Origin: Bog-105 sp965277855
Lineage (GTDB): Bacteria > Acidobacteriota > Terriglobia > Bryobacterales > Bryobacteraceae
Length of the DNA stretch: 64,000 nucleotides
Assembly: GCA_965277855.1 (NCBI GenBank)
Contig: OZ255847.1
Span: 4,464,001-4,528,000, forward strand
Direction of reading: 5' to 3'
Made by a program: the position numbers and the translations under genes. Positions 36,583 to 43,898 of this stretch are shown here, one piece after another. How positions within the stretch are numbered: position 1 is the first letter of the stretch; the number at the start of each line of letters is the position of its first letter. The notes beneath the pieces are model-generated. The model searched no databases. It was given only the letters and a program-made list of their open reading frames with translations, and was not told the origin of the DNA.

Positions 36583-38516
36583 CTAAGATGGCGGCCCGAT
36601 TCGAATCATGAGCTCCTTGAATCGAGCATTACTGCGGAGACCATCGAAGCGGGGGTCCACTCCCAGGAAGGCAGCCCGCGGCGAGCGCTCGTCGACCGCT
36701 CGCGCGAGCAACGTCAATGCCTGATCTGTTTCGCCGATACCCAGGGATGCGAGTGCCAGGTCATAAGAGGACACATATCTGTGTTTGGACAACTTGCTGA
36801 GGTCGTCGAATAGCTTCTTCGCCTGGCCTCGCCTGCCGGCAACTCCGTAGGCGTGCGCTAACGATGCCATATAAACCGGGCTGCCGCCGGATAGACTCAC
36901 TGCTTTTTCGAGTTCCGCGATGGCCTCCTGGTACATGTGCTTTTGCTCGAGCGCGTGTCCGAGTACCAGATGGACCGGAACAAAGCCTGGATCCATTTCC
37001 ACGGCATTTCTATACTGCTCGATTGCCTTGTCGTACTGGCGCGCAAAGAAGTACCGTGAGCCCACCCACGTGTTGATGATGTTCGACAGCGGATCGAGCT
37101 CCCGGGCGCGTTCCGATTCCGCGATAGCTTCTGCATGGCGGCCTACCAGCGACAGGAATTCGGCGTACCAGTGACGCCCATTTGCGTAGTTCGGATTCAA
37201 CTCGATAGCGCGCCGGAATTCGCGCTCAGCGTTGGCCCAGTCGCGCTCGTAGTAGAGGGTCACGAACGCCAGCGACGTATGTGCCTCTGCAAGCGAGTCG
37301 TCCAAGGCCAGCGCCTTCCTCACCGCGACCTTCGCATAGGGAAAAGTCTCTGATGGCGCCATGTATGCGTACCATCCCAGCGGCAACCAGCAATCCGCAA
37401 GGCCGTCATAGGCGAGCGCGTAATTCGGGTCCTTTTCAATCGCCTGCTGGAAGTAACCGATGGCTTGCTTGAGGTCGACTTCGGTCCTCCTGTTCCAGAA
37501 AAACCTCCCCTTGGAATAGGCCAAGTAGGCATCCGGATCGGGAGTGTGTCGACGGGCCAGCCGCGCGCGATCAGGCGGGCTCAAAGTTGCCCGGATTTCG
37601 TCAGCTATTTTCTGGGCCACTTCAGCCTGCAGCACAAAAATGTCCTTCAGATCGCGGTCATAGCTGCCGCCCCACACGTGTGTGTCGCTAGCGGTCTGAA
37701 TTAATTCGACGTTGATGCGTACCCGTTTTCCGGAGCGCAAGACCGAGCCCTCGACAACTGCATCGACGTTCAACTGACGCGCTATCTCTGGAAGCGGCTT
37801 ACTGCTTGCCCGGTAGTAAAGGGATGAAGTCCGGGAAATGACTCGCAGACCGCTGATGACTTCGAGGTGCTGTCTAAGGGAGTCGGCCATCCCCTCCACG
37901 AAATACTCCTCGTCTGGATCTCCGGAAAGATTGGCCAAAGGGAGAACGGCTAAAGACCGGATTAGACCGGACCCCGTGTGAGTCGGCCGCCTTTCGTGCA
38001 ATCCGATGACGAAGCCGGCAATCACTATGAGGAGCAAAGCGCCGGCCAGCGCTTGTGGAAACGGAAGGAATCGTAGCCAATTTGCCGTTTTTTGGGCTTG
38101 GGCAGCGGACTGGGGCTCTTCAGCCTGCTTGTGGCCAGCAGGTTCCGCTAAATCATTAATGCGCTCGCTGAGTGGCGCGATGAAGCGGTACCCATTACGA
38201 GCGAGCGTCTCAATAAAGCGCGGCGAATCGGCCGAGTCGCCTAAAGCCTGCCGGAGCCTCTTGACGGCGGCATTGACGCTATGCTCGAAATCCACGTAGG
38301 TGCCGGCCGGCCAGAGCCGCTTTTGAAGTTCCTCTCGGGTGACTCCTCGCCGGGGCGCTCCAGGAGCATGACAAGAACGCTGAGCGGCTGGCCCGTGAGC
38401 TTAATCCGAAGGCCATGCTTCCGCAACTCGCGCGCCTGGAGATGGAACTCGAATGCGCCGAACCGGAAAATCCGGCCGGAGGCGCTCGATTCGGGCCTCG
38501 CTGCCACGCTCGACAT
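36583..38516 (-). pseudogene. winged-helix / TolB-like / TPR regulator (CadC-like), split by a one-base frameshift
   Basis: The intact protein would be about 644 aa: an N-terminal OmpR-type DNA-binding domain, one membrane helix, a TolB-like domain (IRSLAVLPLANLSGDPDEEYFVEG, VEGSVLRSGKRVRINVELI) and about eight TPRs ending near the stop. The 5' frame (from the ATG at 38516) encodes FRFGAFEFHLQARELRKHG and VLVMLLERPGE, then goes off. The correct continuation VTREELQKRLWPAGTYVDFEHS is in the next frame, which stays open to 36583. One base seems to be missing near 38343-38350. No slippery heptamer is seen, so a recent mutation or a sequence error is more likely than programmed frameshifting. Acidobacteria carry many members of this family. 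Confidence 0.8.
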
Positions 38517-38679
38517 TTATCCGCGGTACGATCTTACACCCGCAGGTGATCTTTCACCACTCGCCGGAACTGCAGATCAGTCAATAAGATCCGATGTCAC
38601 CTACGTTTCGCCTGGGTTGCATTGCCCGATTTGCCCAAACCCGCGAAGCTATTCTCACGCACAAGATGCCCACGTATCC

Positions 38680-38979
38680 TTTGAGGAACACGCGCGCACA
38701 ACGGACTCGCCCTCTCGTGAAATCGCGCACGACGCTCCAAACCGGCTGTGCGCTCGGCCCAAGTCCGCTGAAGTTCCTCTTTCGTCTGGTGGCGGCCCCA
38801 GAGGGCACCCCTCGCGGCCTGTGCTTGCTTTTGAGGAACTCGCGGGCACAACGGACTCGCTCTCTCGTGAAATCGCGCACGACGCCCCAAACCGGCTGTG
38901 CGCTCGGCCCAAGTCCACTGAAGTTCCTCTTTCGTCTGGTGGCGGCCCCAGAGGGCACCCCTCGCGGCCTGTGCTTGCT
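38680..38979 (+). repeat. two tandem 150-bp repeats beginning TTTGAGGAAC
   Basis: Units 38680-38829 and 38830-38979 are nearly identical (a handful of differences visible by eye). Each begins with TTTGAGGAAC(A/T)CGCG and ends with CTCGCGGCCTGTGCTTGC. The period of 150 bp is a multiple of three, so several reading frames on both strands stay open across it. The head of the unit is shared with the 99-bp units that follow, and its first 10 bases with the array at 32.9-33.4 kb. Confidence 0.9.
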
Positions 38980-39374
38980 TTTGAGGAACACGCGCACAAC
39001 GGGCCCGGGATCAAGCTCCCCGCGCAAAGGACAGGCGAGTTCCTTTGTTCTATGGCGGCGCGCAGCCGTGCCCTGTGGATTTCTAAGAACGCGCACAACG
39101 GGCCCGGGATCAAGCTCCCCGCCCAAAGGACAGGCGAGTTCCTTTGTTGTATGGCGGCGCGCAGCCTTGCCCTGTGGATTTCTAAGAACGCGCACAACGG
39201 GCCCGGGATCAAGCTCCCCGCCCAAAGGACAGGCGAGTTCCTTTGTTGTATGGCGGCGCGCAGCCTTGCCCTGTGGATTTCTAAGAACGCGCACAACGGG
39301 CCCGGGATCAAGCTCCCCGCCCAAAGGACAGGCGAGTTCCTTTGTTGTATGGCGGCGCGCAGCCTTGCCCTGTG
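38980..39374 (+). repeat. four tandem ~99-bp repeats (shortened derivative of the 150-bp unit)
   Basis: Unit starts are at 38980, 39081, 39180 and 39279; the last three spacings are 101, 99 and 99 bp. Each holds ACGCGCACAACGGGCCCGGG-like, CAAGCTCCCCGC and GGCGAGTTCCTTTGTT blocks and ends CAGCCTTGCCCTGTGGATT. The last unit breaks off at 39374, directly in the 5' end of the TPR gene. As 99 is divisible by three, apparent proteins of up to 800 aa run through the array; the repeated peptide is an artefact of this. Confidence 0.9.
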
Positions 39375-41002
39375 CGCTTTTCCAGATTTCCGGTTTGTTT
39401 CTAGGCGGCCTAATGGCCGTCGTTCCCAGCGCTGCCAATTCCGAGAATCATCAGCACGATGCCGGGCAGATCCATTTTCCCGTCTCCTGTACTCCCGAGG
39501 CACAGAAGGCCTTCGAATACGGTGTCGCCCTTGTCCACTCGTTCTGGTACGACAAAGCGGAAAAGACATTTTCGAGCGTAATCCGTGTCGATCCGGCCTG
39601 CGCGATGGCTTACTGGGGCATCGCTATGAGCCTCTATCATCCGGTATGGGTTCCGCCCACGCCGTCCGATCTGAAGAAAGGGATCGCTGCGATCGAAAAA
39701 GCCAACTCGATTGGCGCCAAAACACAGCGTGAACGCGACTACATTGCGGCAATCGAAGCGTTTTATAAGGATTCCGATAAGATACCCTACCGGCAGCGCT
39801 CGCTCGCTTGGCGCAACGCTATGCAGCGGCTTTCGGCGCGCTATCCGGAAGACCACGAAGCCGCCATTTTTTACGCGCTGGCCTTGATTGCGACTGCGCC
39901 TCCGGCCGATAGAACCTATACGAATCAAAAGCAAGCGGCGGCGATCTTGAATCGCCTCCTGCCGGAACAGCCGGACCATCCCGGCATCGCCCATTACCTG
40001 ATCCACAGCTATGATTCGCCACAGCTTGCGATTCTTGCGCTGCCCGCTGCACGGACTTACGCGAAAATCGCTCCGGTATCGCCGCATGCGCTTCACATGC
40101 CGTCGCATATTTTTACGCGATTGGGTTTGTGGTACGACTCGATTCAATCGAATCTCGCCTCGGCTGCCGCTGCGAAGAGCCAAACGGCAAGAACTCTTCC
40201 GGCCGCTACCTCGCAGGATCAACTCCATGCGATGGACTATCTCGCCTACGCCTACCTCCAGACCTGTCAAGACGAGAAAGCGAAGCGCATCGTTGACGAA
40301 GCGGCATCCGTGTCAGCTGTCGATCAAGAGGTGTTTCAAGCTGCTTATGCCTTCGCTGCCATTCCCGCGCGCTACGCCCTCGAGCGGAGGCGCTGGTCGG
40401 CAGCAGCTGCCCTTCAGGTACAGCCGGCATGGTTCCCCTGGGTGCACTTTCGTTATGCAGAGGCCATCATCCATTTCGCGCGTGCGCTCGGCTTAGCGCA
40501 CGCTGGAAACATAGCTCAAGCCCGGGCCGAAATCGCAGAGCTTACGGAGATTGAGCAGACGGTTCGACAGCATCAAGAGGATTACGACTGGGCTGGGCAA
40601 GTAGAAGTGCAGCGGCTTGCTGCCGTGGCATGGCTGAACCATGCGGAAGGAAATCAGGAATCAGCATTGCGCTCGATGCGAGCCGCAGCCGATCTCGAAG
40701 ACACCATGGCAAAACATCCCGTAACTCCGGGTCCAGTGTTACCGGCGCGTGAGCTTCTGGGTGAATTACTGATGGAACTGGATCAGCCGGCACGCGCGCT
40801 TCCCGAGTTCGAAGAAGTGCTGCGCAGTTCGCCGAATCGATTCAATTCGATATATGGCGCCGCGCGTGCAGCCGAGATTTGCCGCGATCTAAAGAAAGCA
40901 AAAACACGCTATTCGCAGTTACTTCAGTTATGCGGACACGCAGATACGCAAAGACTCGAACTTCAGAACGCCCGGGCTTTCCTCGAAACACGCCGAAACT
41001 GA
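39365..41002 (+). CDS. exported TPR-repeat protein
   Basis: Tetratricopeptide protein of about 545 aa. The domain part begins with GQIHFPVSCTPEAQKAFEYG and VALVHSFWYDKAEKTFSSV, then further TPR-like helices. It contains an MPSHIFTRLGLWYDSIQSN stretch that I associate with a family of exported acidobacterial and proteobacterial TPR proteins of unknown role. Two starts are possible. The TTG at 39365 gives a signal-peptide-like N-terminus (LPCALFQISGLFLGGLMAVV, then PSAANS). The ATG at 39413 gives no signal. The TTG lies inside the last copy of the 99-bp repeat. The open frame continues far upstream only because of the repeats. The haloperoxidase gene follows after 76 bp. Confidence 0.8.
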   Translation: MPCALFQISGLFLGGLMAVVPSAANSENHQHDAGQIHFPVSCTPEAQKAFEYGVALVHSFWYDKAEKTFSSVIRVDPACAMAYWGIAMSLYHPVWVPPTPSDLKKGIAAIEKANSIGAKTQRERDYIAAIEAFYKDSDKIPYRQRSLAWRNAMQRLSARYPEDHEAAIFYALALIATAPPADRTYTNQKQAAAILNRLLPEQPDHPGIAHYLIHSYDSPQLAILALPAARTYAKIAPVSPHALHMPSHIFTRLGLWYDSIQSNLASAAAAKSQTARTLPAATSQDQLHAMDYLAYAYLQTCQDEKAKRIVDEAASVSAVDQEVFQAAYAFAAIPARYALERRRWSAAAALQVQPAWFPWVHFRYAEAIIHFARALGLAHAGNIAQARAEIAELTEIEQTVRQHQEDYDWAGQVEVQRLAAVAWLNHAEGNQESALRSMRAAADLEDTMAKHPVTPGPVLPARELLGELLMELDQPARALPEFEEVLRSSPNRFNSIYGAARAAEICRDLKKAKTRYSQLLQLCGHADTQRLELQNARAFLETRRN

Positions 41003-41078
41003 ACGGCGCGTAAGTAAGCAAGACCGTCACAACTGCAACTCACTTCAGCAAAACAACCACAAGAAAGGACTATCACCC

Positions 41079-42386
41079 ATGTCAACCCTCGAAAAGTGCG
41101 TCAACACGATCGGTTTATCGGTTCTCCTGCTCGTTAGCGGAGGAATCGGGCTAGCCGATGAAGTAACTGACTGGAATCACATCCTGCTCGAAGCGACGAT
41201 CACGCCGCCGGCAACGCCTGCGCCCGTTTCAACGCGGAGCACCGCCATTGTGCAGGCCGCGGTTTTCGATGCCGTGAATGGCATCGACCCGCAGTACACT
41301 CCTATTCATGTCTCGCGCGCAGGCCCTCGAAACGCATCGAAGCGTGCCGCCGCGGTGCAAGCGGCCTATGCTATTTTGATTCGCCTGTATCCGGCCCAAT
41401 CGGACATGCTGAATCAACAGCGGTCGGCTTCGCTGATGGTCATCTCTCGCGGTTGGTACGCCGAGCGCTCCGAGTCGATTCAAAAGGGAGTTGAGTGGGG
41501 CCAGACGGTTGCCGATGCGATCTGGGCCTGGCGCAGCAAGGATGGGTTCGCCCAGACACTGCCGCCATTCACCGGCGGAACCGCTCCCGGAGAATGGCGC
41601 CCGACGCCGCCAGCGTTCGCGCCAGGTCTTACTCCGCAACTCGCGCACGTGACTCCATGGGTCATTCAGTCACCGTGGCAGTTTCGGCCTCCAGCGCCTC
41701 CCGCCTTAGATAGCGCCGAATACACAGCCGATTTCAACGAAATCAAAGTTATGGGAAGCGCGTCCAGCACGAACCGGACGCCCGACCAAAGTGAATATGC
41801 GCTCTTCTGGAACCCAGGCAATCCGCCTGATTTCTGGAATCCCGTTGCCACGACCCTTGCAGAAAAGCATCATTTCAGCCTGTTGCAAACTGCACACCTG
41901 CTCGCTCAGGTGAATCTAGCTATGTCTGACGCCATGATTGGCTGTTGGGATGCGAAATACACGTATGTATCCTGGCGGCCGATCACAGCCATTCAGTTGG
42001 CGGACACAGATGGAAATCCCGAGACGCTGGCTGATCCAACATGGACGCCGCTTCTGGTCACTCCGCCGTTCCCGGGCTACCCATCGGCTCATTCCTGCGC
42101 CAGCAGCGCAGCGGCTCGAGTTCTTTCACACTACTTCGGAGGGGACACGGCAATCACTATCACGAATGACGCGCTGCCGGGACAGATGCGCAGTTTTCCC
42201 AGCTTTTCCGCAGCCCTCGAAGAGATAGTGAACGCTCGCGTGTTCGGTGGCATTCACTTTCGGACAGATTGTAGTGCCGGGCAGACACTCGGTAATGCCG
42301 TCGGCGAATATGTCACCAGATACTCACTCCGGCGACTGGATAGGTGTGATTGGCTTGATGAGCGGCGATGCGATTGGGACCACTGA
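41079..42386 (+). CDS. vanadium-dependent haloperoxidase / PAP2-superfamily protein, exported
   Basis: The 435-aa protein has a signal peptide (MSTLEKCVNTIGLSVLLLVSGGIGLA) and an all-helical domain of the vanadium haloperoxidase type. Vanadate/phosphate-binding residues are visible: WRPITAIQLAD (Arg), GYPSAHSCASSAAA (the P-S-x-H loop, about residue 332) and FGGIHFRTDCSAGQ (His and Arg of the third motif). Such proteins either oxidise halides with peroxide or act as acid phosphatases, and the motifs alone do not separate these. An AAAGGA ribosome site lies before the ATG. The gene converges on the selenoprotein candidate. Confidence 0.9.
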   Translation: MSTLEKCVNTIGLSVLLLVSGGIGLADEVTDWNHILLEATITPPATPAPVSTRSTAIVQAAVFDAVNGIDPQYTPIHVSRAGPRNASKRAAAVQAAYAILIRLYPAQSDMLNQQRSASLMVISRGWYAERSESIQKGVEWGQTVADAIWAWRSKDGFAQTLPPFTGGTAPGEWRPTPPAFAPGLTPQLAHVTPWVIQSPWQFRPPAPPALDSAEYTADFNEIKVMGSASSTNRTPDQSEYALFWNPGNPPDFWNPVATTLAEKHHFSLLQTAHLLAQVNLAMSDAMIGCWDAKYTYVSWRPITAIQLADTDGNPETLADPTWTPLLVTPPFPGYPSAHSCASSAAARVLSHYFGGDTAITITNDALPGQMRSFPSFSAALEEIVNARVFGGIHFRTDCSAGQTLGNAVGEYVTRYSLRRLDRCDWLDERRCDWDH

Positions 42387-42499
42387 AGTCCGTGATCGGC
42401 AAAGCACGTTCGCGCTACACATAACTTGAGTGATTTGGGAATTGACTCCGAAACTGGGACGCTTTCGCGCGGCGCGTCCAAGGCAATCTCTCACTTGCT

Positions 42500-42537
42500 G
42501 GTTCGCAATTGATCGCAAACTCGATGTGTTGCGAACC
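42500..42537. repeat. 9-bp inverted repeat between convergent genes (possible terminator)
   Basis: GGTTCGCAA and TTGCGAACC, perfect arms with a 20-base loop, in the gap between the convergent haloperoxidase and SelW-like genes. No T-run follows on either strand, so an intrinsic terminator is doubtful. Confidence 0.35.
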
Positions 42538-42581
42538 GGCGCGGTTATCGCGCGGGGTCGGGGCGAACCACTGCACAGAAC

Positions 42582-42818
42582 CTAACTCTGCGGAGTCTTT
42601 TCGCGGATCAATCTGATGATTTCAGCGGGGTGCGGCGAATGCCCTGACTGCTTCTTTGAATAGATCTGTTCGCCCTGGTAGAAAACACTAAATGAGCCCG
42701 GTGCGCCAGCTCGAAGCCGGATCGGAATACCGAGTTCTCGTTCGATCTCGCTCTTGAGGCTCACGGCCTCGGCTTTAATGTCAGCTCAAAAGAAGCAGCG
42801 TTTGATCTCGACAGTCAT
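42582..42818 (-). CDS. SelW/Rdx-family selenoprotein candidate (CxxU, in-frame TGA)
   Basis: Reading from the ATG at 42818, with the TGA at 42786-42788 taken as selenocysteine, gives a 78-aa protein: MTVEIKRCFFU, ADIKAEAVSLKSEIERELG, then IRLRAGAPGSFSVFYQGEQ and IYSKKQSGHSPHPAEII. This is the thioredoxin-like Rdx (SelW/SelT/SelH) fold. A first beta strand ends in C-x-x-U, a helix follows, then G-x-F-x-V-x-x-x-G-x-x-I-x-S-K-K. A conventional reading starts at the GTG at 42764 and gives 60 aa lacking strand one and the redox motif, which makes little sense for this fold. A hairpin with GU in its loop lies at the right distance after the TGA. The role is probably a thiol-based redox protein; partners are unknown. 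selA, selB, selC and selD are not in the window. Confidence 0.75.
42756..42770 (-). promoter_or_regulatory. candidate bacterial SECIS hairpin
   Basis: On the coding strand, GAGGC-CGTGA-GCCTC forms a perfect 5-bp stem with a 5-base loop containing GU, starting 15 bases after the TGA; the loop starts 20 bases after it. Bacterial SECIS elements are small hairpins just downstream of UGA with a GU in the apical loop, and the placement fits. Only base pairing seen by eye supports it. Confidence 0.6.
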
Positions 42819-43094
42819 GACAAGTCCACTCAATCCAGAAACCGACTCTGCTAAGTAGGCTAGCAGAGATCTGCAGCCCCCACATCGTTACTTCCCGTCG
42901 CAAAATTCAAAAACCGATTGCCGGCGCTGCGCGGCTCGGTAACATAGCCTCGTGCTTACAGCAGCTTGTAGGAGCACGACCGCGAAGATCCTGGTGCTTG
43001 CTGCCTGCGGAATTGCCATGATGGCAATCTGGAGACCGCGCAAGGCGATCCAGTGGCAAGTCGGGGATGAATCCCGTAGAAGGTTTGCGCACGC

Positions 43095-43802
43095 ATGAGG
43101 GATTTGAAGAAGCAGGAGCGAGCCGCCATCGAAGCGGTCGCAAGACGGTTCGCTGCGACGTGGGAAAAAGGTAGTGATCCCGCCGACGTTTATTTCATGC
43201 TCGGTGGGAAGCGGGTTGCTGTTGACGTCGCAACGCTAAAACGGCGCGGCAGCGGCCAGGGTAATGACGTCAAGCCTCGTTTGAGGTTCGATAAAGTTGC
43301 GACCAGGCTCATTGAACGTCTGCAAGCCGCTGCCGGCGGAACTGTACCGGATGGCATGACGGTTTTGCTGACCGTCACCGCTCCGATTCTTTTGCCATCG
43401 AAAACCGCGGCCTCGCTGGAAGACAAAATACAAACAATTCTGGAGCGGGGATCACGCGGTCGAGATGAGGAAGCGACGATTCACGGGAACCGCGTCCGGA
43501 TTCGAATTTTGAGAGAAGAATCGGAGCTAGCGCCAAAACTGATTGGATTCGTTCACAATGCTGATTCAGACCCGCTTTTACTGTTGAATATGACAAGTGA
43601 ATTGCTGGAGCTTCTAAGCGCCGTGGGCAGCAGGCGGAGGCCGAAGCTGACGGGTGATCGATGGCTCGTGGTTACCGGCGCTGGAGAGATTTCACGCTTA
43701 GGGGCGTATCGCTACATTTGTTCGCAGATTCGCATCACGGCCGACGTTAAGAAGAGTTTCATGGTGTTTGGTGATGGGGATGTCGGAGTGTTGACGGAGT
43801 GA
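43095..43802 (+). CDS. hypothetical protein
   Basis: The 235-aa soluble protein has no signal or membrane segment. It opens with MRDLKKQERAAIEAVARRFAATW, and a basic first half includes VDVATLKRRG and LRFDKVATRLIERLQAAAGG. Alternating strands and helices follow (GMTVLLTVTAPILLPSKT, then LTGDRWLVVTGAGEISRLGAY). I do not recognise the family. An AGAAGG sits about 10 bases before the ATG. It is divergent from the selenoprotein candidate with about 275 bp between the starts, and 96 bp separate it from the following receptor gene. Nothing in its residues suggests a link to selenium. Confidence 0.75.
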   Translation: MRDLKKQERAAIEAVARRFAATWEKGSDPADVYFMLGGKRVAVDVATLKRRGSGQGNDVKPRLRFDKVATRLIERLQAAAGGTVPDGMTVLLTVTAPILLPSKTAASLEDKIQTILERGSRGRDEEATIHGNRVRIRILREESELAPKLIGFVHNADSDPLLLLNMTSELLELLSAVGSRRRPKLTGDRWLVVTGAGEISRLGAYRYICSQIRITADVKKSFMVFGDGDVGVLTE

Positions 43803-43898
43803 ACCATCTACTTTTTCTGGATTGTTCACGTAGGTGTAGTGCGCCGCTAACCCAATCTTCATTTACTCTTTCTAAGCTGGGGACTCAATCTTTTCCCC

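Noticed and set aside
38281..39732. Long open frames on both strands over the second array (483, 285 and 304 aa, and the first 257 aa of an 802-aa frame)
   Set aside because: Repeat units of 150 and 99 bp keep every stop-free frame open. The peptides are pure repeats and overlap each other on both strands.
42500..42537. Inverted repeat as a firm intrinsic terminator
   Set aside because: The 20-base loop and lack of a T-run on either strand make it weak; it is kept only as a repeat.
42582..42764. 60-aa conventional reading starting at GTG
   Set aside because: It lacks the first strand and redox motif of the SelW-like fold, which are encoded immediately upstream through the TGA.
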